64,000 bases of DNA from Hsuehochloa calcarea (GCA_036346395.1 CM070604.1:6433904-6497903); one strand, 5' to 3'. Shown: positions 11,432 through 22,636, counted from the first letter of the stretch. Program-made: numbers and translations. The notes: generated by a model not told the origin, from the sequence alone.

Positions 11432-12280
11432 AAGCCATGAAACGTGATTGGTTAGAAGGTGTTGTGTCATCGAAGGAATCCTTGATTTATTGGGACTCTT
11501 GTTTCATCGTCAGCTAACAGTTTAGAGGCAGGATGGAAAGGGAAAAATTATACAAGACCTCTGTCCTTTTCTCGTCGGAAGGACCTCATTCCTCCATGCC
11601 GCACGTGTATTATCACAATCTCAAAGCAAACCTCTATACTCCCCTCCCCCTAATCCAGTTCCTGCACGGCGTTAGGGCCTAACGATGGTTCGTCTTCGCG
11701 AGCACAGCACGCAGCAGATCACCCTCTCGAGATCGTGCGGGGAAAAAAGTTAGCGGCAGGAAGTTGGAGGCTTCAGCGGCTTCCCGACAATAGCATCTTC
11801 CTCCCAAGCCTGCACACGGCACGCGTGGAAAAAAAGGTTTAGCGGCTTCCCGGTGACCAACGATGGCATCGTCCTCCCGAGCCCGAGCGCGACGCACGGA
11901 AGAGAATCTCAGTTTTCCATTGTAAAATGTAAAAAAATATCAACAAATATCAGTTCACTTTCCATTCATGATGCGAAGATTATTTTTGAATTCTGTCAAA
12001 AAAAAATCAAATTTAGGTTAAAATTTGTCCAAATTCAAATATTTTTATTTTTTAATGAATTATAAAAATTTTGGAGGGGGCCAAATCACCAAAATTTCTG
12101 AAATTTTTGTAAAATTTTGGCAAAATTGTTTTCCATGGGTCAGAGAACTCGGAGAATGTCGCATCAGCTTCATTTCTAAATTTCCGTTTATGTTTATGTT
12201 TATGTTTAGTGCATGATTTTGTTTACAGGTATGCCATATGTTTTCATCTTCACTGCATTTTGGCTCCACTGTAGTGAAAC
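11432..12280. other. Unassigned sequence right of the first copia element
   Basis: The first 250 bp are ordinary AT-balanced DNA. 11640-11900 is GC-rich with an imperfect repeated motif (AGCGGCTTCCCG near 11777 and 11840). 11930-12130 is A/T-rich with homopolymers. No gene is supported. Confidence 0.4.
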
Positions 12281-12289
12281 TATAAATGC

Positions 12290-12730
12290 TGGTGACACCT
12301 CTTGGTAGGACTACTGATTATGTTCTTGAATGATCCTTTTGTGCAGGATGCAATAGGTAGAATTAAACAGCAATGTTGTGACTTTATAATGACCCGAAAC
12401 ATTCAATGTCGTGAAATGATCGAAGATGTGTAAATAAATCTAGTGGGTTTCAACTTTTTTTCGAGCCACACAACCATGCCGAGGAACATGTTTGTTCCAC
12501 GAGATCAAAACAGTCCATCACCACCACCACATGCTCCTCATGCTCAGACTGCCTATGCTGCTCCACCTGGAGGAGATTCAAGATCTGGATACTCTCAACC
12601 AAAGCCAAGACCTGCATACTCATAGCCATACCCCTTGTATGGTGTGTCACCGCAACAGCCACCATACGGTGCACCACACCTTGGTCAGTACCAGCACCCA
12701 CCACGTCAGCCACCTCCCAGTCATGACTGA
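12290..12730 (+). pseudogene. Relic of a gene encoding a Pro/Gln/Tyr-rich C-terminus (unidentified)
   Basis: Two adjacent plus frames read like real protein: a short stretch (TPLGRTTDYVL, then after a one-base shift NDPFVQDAIGRIKQ) and, after a stop near 12431, a tail from about 12443 with MPRNMFVPRDQ, PPPHAPHAQ and GYSQPKPRPAYS. A TAG at 12623-12625 interrupts it, and the same frame then continues with PQQPPYGAPHLGQYQH to a TGA near 12728. Such Pro/Tyr/Gln-rich tails occur in many plant RNA-binding or regulatory proteins. I do not recognise the family. The frameshift and in-frame stops argue for a dead gene fragment rather than introns, although TTTTGTGCAG at about 12337-12346 could mimic a splice acceptor. 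Confidence 0.4.
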
Positions 12731-12854
12731 GTGCAAGGTAAAGGGGTCTAAAGTTGCATAAGTTGTTAAAGTTTGTAAACTCGGTTGCAATTAACTGGAT
12801 GTATACAACTTGGTTGTAAAGCCGCCACGTCAGCCACCTCCCCTGTCATGATTG
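12701..12854 (+). repeat. Short direct repeat (about 30 bp) bracketing the relic's 3' end
   Basis: CCACGTCAGCCACCTCCC followed by an AGTCATGACTGA-like end occurs at 12701-12730 and, nearly identical, at 12825-12854, 124 bp apart. Confidence 0.7.
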
Positions 12855-13143
12855 AATCCTTGGATTTGTTGTATTGAATAGATAATTTTGTTGTAGTTTG
12901 ATGACCAGTTATTTTTTTTAGAATAAGGATCGGGTTAATGTGGTATTCAATATATGTGCACAAATTATTGAATAGATGTTCCTGTCTTGGATACCTCTTT
13001 GCCCCTCTGACGACAATATATTCCAATTTGTCAAAATTCTCCCCTAATGGTCTCATTGTCCTTCTCTTTTTCTTCGTTCTTTTTTTTATTTGGTGGAGGC
13101 AATCAGTTGAAAAATATACAAGCAGCATCAGGCGCATGCTGTC

Positions 13144-13268
13144 CCAAGCAGCATCTTTTGATGTTTTGTAATAATAAACTGTGTAAATAACAAATTTACT
13201 TTGTAACCAAGCAACATCTTTTGATGTTTTGTAATAATAAACTGTGTAAATAATAAATTTACTTTGTA
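13144..13268 (+). repeat. Two-copy tandem repeat, 63-bp unit
   Basis: 13144-13206 and 13207-13268 are nearly identical (CCAAGCAGCATCTTTTGATG... versus CCAAGCAACATCTTTTGATG...), differing at a few positions. Confidence 0.9.
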
Positions 13269-13269
13269 A

Positions 13270-16200
13270 ACACTATATTTTTTAAATTATGCTATGATTC
13301 ATGCTGGCCGAAAGAATCAATATATCTCTATGTTCTTTTATAACTAATTGCATGTTTTTACAATTTGAATATATTTGACGTACTAAATTTATTTTGCAAT
13401 GTTGTTTAGTCAAATTTGCTGTAAGGAAACCTTCTTCACTCTGCTGCAAGATATGAAAGTTTTAACTTATAAATGACAATAGAGATTAGTGAGCTGCAAC
13501 AATATATTCTATGCAAAAATTAATTTTCCGTTGCAACGCACATAAATAGTAAAGCAAAATAATTCGAGAGTATTCCGCAAAACGTTGGCCACTACTTTCC
13601 CAGCGAATCTGAGCCGCGACCTTTTCGATCGAACGGCCTAGGCCGGGTCGCCGTTCGGTTCAGCGACCACCGGGAGCTCGCGGTTGTGCGGACGCTCCTC
13701 CCCTCCGCCGCTCGCCGGAGAACCGGAAAGAGAAGGAAACGGCTGGACGACAATGAAGTGCGCCATACAGGAATACACCGACGAAGGGGGCTTTTACAAC
13801 CTCTCCATAAATCCCGGTGCTTCTACCGATCGAGGAACTTCAAGAGATTAAAATCTACATCCTCACAGAAGCTACTGTTCTGTCTGCCCTGCAATTACGT
13901 CACGTAGATGAAGGGTTGAGGCCGTGACGGCAGTGACTCGGTAGTCGGTAGTTAGCATAGCAGTTAGCAAAGCTATCAATCAACTTAATTATCACGCATC
14001 ATCATCCAGTGTTTCTCTTTCTGATTACTTAATTACTCCATTCTTTTGCAACCGAATGCAAATACACATATTCCAAATGAAGAGTATTCCAAACCATCTG
14101 GATTTCCATCAGAAGCAGAAATCAAGCTCTTGTTCGCAATTAATGCAATGCACTGAAATTTTCTTTGTTGTCTGCTCTACATTTTCATTGCATAATTTGC
14201 CTGGCAGAGTTATTTCTTCAGCAGCTTCCTTCTTTTCTCTGACCAATGTTGTGGAGAATGGGAAGAGGCTGATTAGGAGCTCCGATTAATGTTTATTATT
14301 TTCTCTTAGGAAAAAGGACATGCGCTGGGACAATGAATTAAGTAACAACTAATTAAGCTAAAACTATAAGTGCCTGAATGGCCTTCAACAACCCAACAAG
14401 TACTCCCTCAAAAAAAAAAATCAACAAGCACCGAAATACAAACTATGTCAGGTTAAAATTAAGCACCATGCATGGTAAAAAATATATACAATCCAAGAAC
14501 ATATGTACCCACAAACCCAAATTAGATGGAACAGGGACACGACGGCACCCGACACGTCCCCCATGTTTCAAGGGAGAAAACAGCATTGTGAACCTGTGAT
14601 CCTTTGGGACTAATCAGTAGATCAGGGATTTTGGAATTTAGCTAGTGGAACGAATAAACACATATTTACATCCAATTGCTGCTGCTGTTGTTTCTACCTT
14701 TGAGGAGGCTTGAGGGAAGACAGCAAGTAGACATCAGTCTAAACTAGTGGAATTACCTATGTAATTACACAGCTAGATATTGAAATATATTATATTTGTT
14801 ATATAGCTATAATACCTTTGGCCCTTGCAAAAAAACTATGATACCTTTGAAAAATATAATTGTACTAGTTCAATGTCCGTACTTTGCTACGGATTAAAAA
14901 AAATTATATCTCGTCAACCGTCGTTGTGCACAGCCTACAATGCAAGTGATACGCCGGCAACCCGTTCTTGGAAAGATCGATAGAATCTTTGGGCTTCTTG
15001 CGCAACAGCTTGGGCAGTTGGGGTGTGGGGGGAGTGGAGAGGAGGTTATGGGTGGCCAACCGTACGCATGGGAGGAACCGAGAAAGAACGAGATCTAACG
15101 ACTCACATCTTACGAAGAAAGATAGATCTAACGGCTCACATCGCATGAGGGAGGACGGACCACCACCAATTTTTTTTTTAAGTAGTAGAGATATGTTATA
15201 CAATTGTAACAGTTGTAATATTTGTATACGATTAATCTACATCATTATAATCTAGTCCCATCGAAATAAATGACATAGATATTCACTTTTCCCTCGATTA
15301 ATGAGAGATTTTTTGGAATTTTTTTCTTCTAATTTAAGTATTATTGTGATTTTTTTAGACTTCTAAAGCGAATGAGATGTGTGTGTGTGTATATATGTCC
15401 GTGTAATTTGAAACAAAAGAAAAGGGTCCCTGTGCCCTACAAATCCCAAGTTGCGAATTAGGGGAGCCAATGCAATGCAAGCGAGTTGCGTGCATGGCCT
15501 TGGCGAGAGAGAGAGAGAGGGAGGAGACCCATCCCATGTGGATACATGTGGCCATTCAGCTAGCGCGCCAAGATTCGGACACGTGGGTGCAGGGCCGTAT
15601 TCGTGTGCGATCCTTATTCCGGCCGGGTGGCCGCGGGTACAGTTAATAATGCCGCTGCTTCCCTCGTGGCTGTACCGTTCATGATCTTGTTCTATCTCCG
15701 CCGTACACGTACTGCCCAATCTACGGGACCACTTGTGAATTGTGATCATGTGATCGATGCTTAATTCCCATGGTGCAATTCATGGTAGGCAAGGGGATCA
15801 CTGGCTCGGATGACAAGTAAATGTCTTTCTTTGTCTGGTAATTAAGATTGACTTAAATTAGTAGTAATATAAACTAAGATTAATTACCACGTGGAAAACA
15901 ACCGAAGATCGAGCCTCCAAATGATGGATGGGTTCAAGCTGCATGGGTGGATATATTTATGTATGTATGCGTAGCGACCTTTGTGATTACAATCACACAA
16001 GATAAAAGTCGAGATAATTCAAGTGTCGCGTAGCTAGTTAATTTCTTCTTCCAGCATCTTCTTAGTAACTTGATTTCTAATATGCAGTACAGTTTGAAAT
16101 GATTAAAAAAAAAAGTGTTAAAATCGGAGAAAGGGCTCGATACTGTGCACGCCCCCCCAAAGTTCCCAGCAAACAGACGCCATGCGAGGCAGCAATCTGC

Positions 16201-16314
16201 CTGCCTTTCTCCGAGCATGCAGGCCGCGGTTTGAAGAAAGGGAGCTGCTCCGATCCTGCCTGCTTCCACACCGTGCATCCAACGCTTAGGCTATTTTTTT
16301 CATTCAGAAATATA
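13270..16314. other. Gene-poor stretch between the relic and the CACTA element
   Basis: 13270-13560 is AT-rich. 13600-13920 is GC-rich with a short frame (13756 onward, MKCAIQEYTDEGGFY) that may be an orphan exon but has no family signature. 13920-14860 is AT-rich. 15430-15720 is moderately GC-rich with a GA run at 15507-15520 and scattered ACGTG motifs, as promoters can have, but no gene follows. Nothing else can be supported. Confidence 0.4.
14863..15192. mobile_element. Possible short interspersed repeat (ACTAG...AAGTAGTAGAGAT)
   Basis: The stretch begins TACTAGTTCAATGTCCG with TTTGCTACGG soon after, and ends with a T-run and AAGTAGTAGAGAT. From memory this pairing of ends recurs in grass genomes. 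I found no clear TSD or TIR, so the class is left open. Confidence 0.25.
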
Positions 16315-16983
16315 TACTACTATAAAAAGACTCATATAGAACGTTTCATCTTAGATGATTAACCAAAATCGTCAGTGTTAAATACAATCACATACAGTTT
16401 TAGTTTAGCGATCGTCTGTGTTACTGGCTTCGCTAAAATCCGTCTGTGAAAAGGTAATATCACAGACGGTTCATGTTGAAAACCGTCTATGAAGTATCAC
16501 AGACGTTTATGAACAAGAACCATCTGTGATATTGTTACGTTTATGAACAAGAATAATATGTGATATTTAACAATATCATAGATGATTTTTTTACATTATG
16601 TAATAATTAATTCATCACATACGGTTTGTATTAAAAACCGTATGTAATATTTAGCCGCCCCTTTATTCAAACTACTTCAGATTTAGCCGCCCTCTTTATT
16701 CAAACCGAAGCAGCGCCGCGACCTCTCAACTACTCCAGATCGGTTCGGCTACCCAAATCCACTTATATATACTGCCTGCACGCGCCCAACTACTCCAGAT
16801 CGATTTTGTCGTCGTCTCGGCGTCGCCTCCCCCAAACCAATCGAAGCGCCCATCCCCCCAACGACGTCGACTACTGTCGTGAGCTCCTCCGCCTCCGATT
16901 GTGACGCCACAGTTCACTGCAGAAGACACTCTTATCGTAAGAGTGTCTTATGTAGTGTCACTATCGTGACACAACAGTGACGC

Positions 16984-17420
16984 TAGGGCTGGGAAAAACC
17001 TCGAGGCTCGCGAATCTGCTCGAGCTCGTTGCGAGCCGAGCCAGCTCGGCACGAGCTCGTGAATTTTTGAGCCAAACCGAGCCGGACTTTCAGCTAGGTG
17101 AAGATTCGAGCCGAGCTCGAGCCGGCTCGTGAGCCAAACGAGCCAGACGCAACCCCATATAATCACATTATTCCTTTGTTTCTGGGCTTAAGGAGTCCCT
17201 ATAAATCTATGATGAATGCTTGTACGGATTATGGATTGTTATATTTCTCGCTTTGTTTATGATGATTGGATTTTGAATTGATGATAAATGGCTCATATAT
17301 ATTATTCTGTCTTTGTTTTTGGGTTTGGTGAGCCCTGGCTTGAATGAGCTTTTCGAGCCGAAGCTCAGACCGAGCCTGGGCGAGCTTGGCTCGAGCCAGC
17401 TCGGCTCGTTTCCAGCCCTA
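16984..17420. mobile_element. Non-autonomous hAT element nested in the CACTA element
   Basis: 437 bp with TIRs TAGGGCTGGGAAA and TTTCCAGCCCTA. The 8-bp TSD AGTGACGC lies at 16976-16983 and 17421-17428; TSD length and TIR form are both diagnostic of hAT. The subterminal parts are dense in GAGCC, GAGCTCG and GGCTCG words in both orientations, giving extensive self-complementarity. There is no transposase. Because it lies inside the CACTA element it inserted later, or travelled with it. Confidence 0.9.
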
Positions 17421-17514
17421 AGTGACGCTGCCTCCGCCTCTCCTTTATCGTCGGTGATATTCCCCATCCGATCCCTCCTCTCTTCCTTGATGCTTGAATC
17501 TGAAATTATGAAAT

Positions 17515-17800
17515 TGATGGATGACTAGGGTTTCAGCCATATAAATCATGCTTGTGCGTTTGAAAATTAATTGTTGATGCCTCCCATTCTTGTGATGATT
17601 GATGGATGGCTAGGGTTTCGACCATGTAAATCTTGATGCTTATGCGTGTGAAAATTAATTATTGATGCCTCTAGTTTTTGTGATGATTGATGGATGTCTA
17701 GGGTTTCAGCTATGTAAATCTTGATACTTGTACGTGTGAAAATTAATTATTGATGGCTCTAGTTTTTGTGATGATTGATGGATGCTAGGGTTTCGGCCCT
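17515..17800. repeat. Tandem repeat of about 87 bp, just over three copies, inside the CACTA element
   Basis: Units start with GATGGATG(N)CTAGGGTTT at about 17515, 17601, 17689 and 17777. Each contains ATGTAAATCTTGAT and GAAAATTAATTATTGATG-like stretches with a few substitutions. Confidence 0.85.
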
Positions 17801-18621
17801 TGTTAAAATCCATATTTTATTGCACGATGAAGACATGACACCAAAGTCTATTGCACAATAGTGATTTCGTTATCATAAATAGGTCTGTTTTGGTTCATTC
17901 GCATTATTTGATTGCACTGTTTTCAGAGATTAATGTTGATGAACTGAAGGATGCCTATTTATGAGAACGAGATCACTAGCTATCACAGACGATTCTTGAC
18001 TAAAACCATTTATGAAGGTCTACTATCACATACGGTTTCTACCAAAAACCTTCTATGCCACAGAAGGTTTTTGGTAGAAGCCGTCTGTGATAGTAGGTCT
18101 TCATATACGGATTCGATCAAAAATCGTCTGTGTTGTGATTTATCACAGACGGCTCACAAACTGCCTGTGATAACTGCCTGTTATCACACACACATAAATT
18201 CATACGGTTCAGAAACCGTCTATGATGGCGGATTGAAACCGTATGTGATGACGCTTTGTGTAGTAGTGATATGACGTTTTACGAAGCGTACAGTCGTTTT
18301 TATTATTATGACTACTAATATACACAATACTATTTGTATTGGTTATATGAAAATGATATCATTAAATTAGACATGATATAATAATTTTATATTATTTTAA
18401 ACAATATATTTCTATAAAAAAAGTAACGATAAGATTGCATATTAAAGACCATATCGATTTTCAAAATATCGTATATTTTTAAAATAGAAGGAGTACTAGC
18501 TAACTGCATCTGCATGCATTGTCCCCAAAACCCGTTAGTCTCATACTCCGAAATCCGAATGCCTGTAGCTTCATGCCTATCAAGTGAACGCGCGTGAGTT
18601 GATTAATACCATGCTAACTAA

Positions 18622-19140
18622 GGGTGCGTTTGGTTGGTGGGATGAGATTGAATAGGATATGATGGTACAGGTAGGATGCGATCGTCCTAGATGAGATGAT
18701 ACAAGTATGGTATTTGGTTGGTGGGATATGATGATACATGATTTTGTTTGGTTGGTGGAATAAGATGGTCCTGGATGGTTCAAGATGGTGTTTAGTTGGT
18801 GGGATAGGATGGTCCGTATGATAGTCTTATTTTGTTGATTAAATGACAAGGAATACAACGGTTCAATCGGATCGCAAATCGGATACTTAGTTTAGGAAAT
18901 ATGATTATTTGAAACTCGTAGATCAAGCCATCACGTCACCAAGCGCTTTGGAATTCGAGTGAATGGTGTGGTTCGGGATTTTTTTCCGAACGGAACGATA
19001 CAACATAAACATGGAATATTATTTTTTCTTGAACCATCTCATTCCGAATGATTTAATTCTATTCAACAAATCAAACACCTGAACAAACTCATTTCATATA
19101 CCGAATGGTTCAAGACTATTTCATTCAATGAACACACACC
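18622..19140. mobile_element. Decayed PIF/Harbinger-like MITE (tentative)
   Basis: After TAA at 18619-18621 the sequence starts GGGTGCGTTTGGTTGGTGGG, like the end of the element at 25260. Internal repeats of TTGGTTGGTGGGATA follow. The right half (about 19010-19140) contains GAACCATCTCATTCCG and ATCAAACACC words also seen near the right end of the 25260 element. The right TIR is degenerate and no matching TSD is seen. Confidence 0.35.
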
Positions 19141-20150
19141 AAGCTTATCGATTAATTGATCGTTCGTCGCCAAGGCCATGCTACTTAATTAACTGCAGCA
19201 GCGACCGAGAAGCATACATGAGTACATGAGCTAAGTAGATAGCGAGAGGGAGCGAGCGTCTGCAGCGCAGAGCCCATCACGTGCACGTCGACACATCTCC
19301 ATCCTGCCCGCAGAGCCGATGGCGTGCCGTGCTGCCAAGTGCCAGCGCGCGCTGACGCTACATGTGCGTCCATGTGCACCTTGTCTAGCTCACACAACGC
19401 CTGGCTCGCTCCCCCTTTCGACGCAATCGTGCGTGATCATGAAATGGAAAACTGCTTAGTAATTAGGCCCTGCATGATGTGTTTTGAGACCAAAATTGTG
19501 GCTGTCGTGTGTAATACATGTCAATTTTACATCCATAAATAGCATGTGCATGTGCATGGACATGGTATACCTATCATTGTACTTTAGATTTTGATGCCCA
19601 ACTTTAGTTAGAGCTCATTGTTCTTATGGCTCATAGTTCATGCATTTAATTCCCAGACAGTACATGATAAAGAAGAGGATCATGTCATATTAAGATGATC
19701 ACGAAGGTTAATTATTTTGGGTTTGCTAATTTTCAGTTGCCTAAATTTTTTTATACATCAGTAATCTACAATTGTATAGTACTAAACCTAAAATTATAGT
19801 ACCAAATAATGTGCAATTTTAGTACAGCTCTACTGTAACTTTTAGTTTTATTTATTTTTGTATTATTATTTGTATTTGTAGGGTTCACTTAGATTTATTT
19901 TTGTCTAGTTTAGAATATTATTTTTTTTGTATTTGTAGGGTTCACCTACATTTACTTTTGTTTAGTTTAGATTTTTTTTTATCTCAACACAGAAACTTGT
20001 AGTATCCGTTGGATCAAAATTCTACGGTTAAAAAAGGTAACTGATGGATAAAAAAAATCACTTGAAGTATAGACACTCGCTAATTATTCATGAGACATTG
20101 TGTTTTAAGCCAAATGCAGTGTTTGAGCCTACACCACAAGCCGGCCGAGA
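19141..20150. other. Upstream region of the bHLH gene
   Basis: No coding sequence is supported. A short imperfect duplication (TATTTGTAGGGTTCAC at about 19871 and 19931) is present. The stretch probably includes the distal promoter of the gene starting at 20221. Confidence 0.45.
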
Positions 20151-20154
20151 CACA

Positions 20155-20162
20155 TATTTAAG
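20155..20162 (+). promoter_or_regulatory. Putative TATA element of the bHLH gene
   Basis: TATTTAAG stands 58-65 bp upstream of the first ATG, which leaves room for a short leader (AACAAGAGAGCCC...). It is called by position and composition only. Confidence 0.4.
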
Positions 20163-20220
20163 CAACAAGAGAGCCCTTGTTGCTCCTACCTCTTTTCTAC
20201 CAACATTACTTAGCTAATAC

Positions 20221-20964
20221 ATGCATCTTTGCTCAACCAAAAGAGAAGCCATGCAATGCCCTAACACCAACACTAGCACAAGCATCAAGTCCTTCAAGCA
20301 AGCATTCCTCAAGAACCTCCTCCTGAGCCTCCAGGCATGCACAAGTACAACGACATCCTTCAACGACATGAGCCTCCATGAGAGGAAGCGCGCCGTCAAG
20401 TCCTCCGCCGACGTCGCCATGGCGGCCTCCCGCGGTGCCGGCGCCGGCGCCGGCGGCGCGAGGTGGCCCAAGGCCATCTTGGCGGCGGCCACGTCGTCCT
20501 CGTCCACCGCATGCAAGGTGCAGAGGTGCAAGAGGATTGTCAAAAGGTGCTGCCATAAGAGGAGAAATTGTACCACTGCAGGTAGTAGCACTAGTTGTGT
20601 CATTGCAAGGAGGCTCGTGAGGAGGAGGACCATGGCGCTCAGGAAAGTGATACCCGGAGGGGACGCCATGGATGAGGTCTCGCTGCTCCATGAAGCCATG
20701 GACTATGTCGTCCATTTGCGCGCTCAGGTCGACGTGCTTAGCCGCGTCTCCATAGCCGTGCAAAGATCCAGCGTTCTCCGGTACGTGAGAATGTAATTCA
20801 GCTATGCTTGTATATATGCATTTTGTAGATTAATATTTGTTCCTTTACATAGTTTATTTTAATTTGTTATGTGGTGTGTCTTTGCTTACTATTTGGCATG
20901 CAGGGATTCTTGGTCTCAATGTGCACTTAAAGAAAAGGAGGCTTCGAGTATGAGAGAATGGTAG
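20221..20964 (+). CDS. Atypical (non-DNA-binding) bHLH protein, IBH1-like; probable two-exon gene
   Basis: Exon 1 runs 20221-20780 and exon 2 20904-20964. The intron (20781-20903) has GTACGTGAG and GGCATGCAG borders, is AT-rich, and splicing keeps the frame to TAG at 20962-20964 (206 residues). If it is not spliced, the protein ends at TAA 20794-20796 (191 residues). An alternative start is the ATG at 20251. The chain has a SFKQAFLKNLLLSLQ segment, a middle block (MSLHERKRAVKSSADVAMA, then a Gly/Ala tract, RWPKAILAA) and a C-terminal helix-loop-helix (RRLVRRRTMALRKVIPGG, then MDEVSLLHEAMDYVVHLRAQ). The basic region lacks the His/Glu/Arg set needed for E-box contact. This is the signature of IBH1-type proteins, which dimerise with other HLH factors and restrain cell elongation in brassinosteroid and gibberellin signalling. 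Role is by family; identity to a named rice gene is not claimed. Confidence 0.85.
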
Positions 20965-21624
20965 TGTGGTTGCTCTTTCAGATCTAAGATGGGGGTGTGC
21001 TTGAATTTGCAAAGAAAAACATGGACTTGATGGTGATCAGGGATACATCCCTCAGCTTGTGCAAAGTGGTGAAGAATTGATCAGGATTCTGTCCTGTTCT
21101 TTGAGAGATCAGTGGGGGATTTGTAAGCTAGTTAGCTAGCTACTGTTGTATTGGAAGGAAAAAGACACTTGTAGATCACCAGAGAAATAGATGCCTGAAA
21201 TGATGTACTACAATTCCAATTTCACTTGTGGTAACTCATTGCCAAAATAAAATAAAAAAGAATGTAGAGTGAGTGATCTTGTTTAAATCATGCATGAATA
21301 TGCGATTCAAATTGAAGATCTACTGTTGTGTTAACCGAAAAAAATCCGGAATTTCTGACTACTTCAGCATTTTTCATAGCTTGCATACAGAGGAATAGAA
21401 TAAAAGAACTGTTCACAGTTGTTCATGCATAAGCAGTCATCAACAGTACATGGTAATGACTGTACATAACTAGTACTGCCAGTAATTTTCTTAATGAAAA
21501 GTAACGACAACATTCTGATGAGTTGTGACTTGAGATATGAATATTGAAATCCCAAATTAATTTTAATTATCTGGTATGTATGGTCTTCGCGAGGTAACTG
21601 GTAACAGCTGAGTGCAAAATAGCT

Positions 21625-22433
21625 TCTTTTTTTTTTTTTTTTCTTTTTTGAGAAAAGGGACCCGTGCATTAGATAAAAAGTTTACACACGGAACAGGCAA
21701 GGACAGATGTCCCTAAATTTTGCACCTAGGTCCCTACAAGAGAAAAGGTTACAACAAATAAACCCAAGCCTTCGTCTTCGTCTTGATGCCGAAACGTCGC
21801 CGCGGAACTCCGTCATTGCCGCCCGAAGCAAGAAGAAGGAACCAATAGCACAACCATGCCCATGCTGGCGGAGGGCTGAACACTTTGTTTGAAGCCGCAT
21901 GAAGAATTCCGCAGCCAGGATGGAGCCAGTAAGCCTTTGAAGGTGCATCGGCCAAAGCACCTCCACCGGCAAGCCAAGAGCAACCACCGGCGATGTCGCC
22001 TTGGAGAACGAGACGGCAACCCAGACAACAGAATCCCAACAGGGGGAAAGCCAGATCCACAAAAGAGGGAAAGCAAATATGCCGGATCCAACCCAGATTC
22101 GCGGAACACATATCTGACCTGCTTCATCCGTGTCAAAGAAGACACAGTCAGAAGTCCTTATTCAGCCGCCAAAGCCGAGGAACGACATCGGGGGACACTG
22201 TCATCGGAGACGTCGGCGGCGACAACCTAGATACTGGTAGTACTACATAATACTAGTATAAACAAGGCCTCCCATGCCTGGGGAATCGGTCCCTGTCACC
22301 TCCCGACGCCGGAGAGACTGCCAGAGGTGAGGGGGCCGACGATTAAGCTGTCGAGCACTAGGGCAGAGTGATCGCCTTTCGATTCGCCGCTCCTGTACTG
22401 TAGAGGGGGAGGGCAAAGTTGGTGCTCCTCGGT
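21625..22433 (-). mobile_element. Poly(A)-tailed non-LTR retroelement (truncated LINE or related retrocopy)
   Basis: A 13-bp direct repeat GTGCAAAATAGCT lies at 21612-21624 and 22434-22446. Between the copies the insert carries a T-run (about 21627-21649) at its left end, which is a poly(A) tail on the minus strand. Tail plus long TSD is the hallmark of target-primed reverse transcription. The 809-bp body is GC-rich at its 5' side and has minus frames of 110-126 residues without reverse transcriptase motifs. It is therefore non-autonomous: a 5'-truncated LINE, a SINE-like element or a retrocopied transcript. Confidence 0.8.
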
Positions 22434-22593
22434 GTGCAAAATAGCTGCGAAATTAATTTTAGTCAATTTCACAGGCCGGCGTGGAGATACAGGAGCTTGT
22501 ACGAAAGATTTGGGCCTGCTCATATAAGAATAGCGTGCATCCATTCACATGCATAGAGTTCTATATGTGGGGCTCTTCCTTGCCTCTCTCGTT

Positions 22594-22636
22594 TAGAGAG
22601 AGGGAGAGGGAGAGGGAGAGGGAGAGAGAGAGAGAA
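22594..22636. repeat. GA-rich microsatellite
   Basis: An (GA)/(GGGAGA) run between the retroelement and the MULE. Confidence 0.9.

Larger units (their letters stand above)
16315..18268. mobile_element. Non-autonomous CACTA (En/Spm) element
   Basis: The right end reads inward as CACTACTACACAAAGCG and the left end as TACTACTATAAAAAGAC, the same TIR with a C-to-T change at the first base. A 3-bp TSD ATA flanks both ends (16312-16314 and 18269-18271). Subterminal zones (about 16380-16650 and 17980-18250) carry many short direct and inverted copies of CACAGACGGTT/AACCGTCTGTG, the usual transposase-binding architecture of CACTA elements. No transposase frame is present in the 1954 bp, so an element elsewhere must have mobilised it. 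The interior holds a nested hAT element and a tandem repeat. Confidence 0.85.

Noticed and set aside
14968..15749. Several 70-130-residue frames on both strands
   Set aside because: They have no motif or compositional coding signal, and the region contains GA runs and a likely interspersed repeat.
16960..18250. CRISPR-like appearance of the repeated CACAGACGG words
   Set aside because: The words occur in both orientations at irregular spacing next to CACTA ends. The genome is eukaryotic, and the pattern is the subterminal repeat zone of a transposon.
20233..20763. Minus-strand frames of 161-176 residues
   Set aside because: They are antisense to the bHLH coding sequence, whose plus frame has recognisable family motifs.
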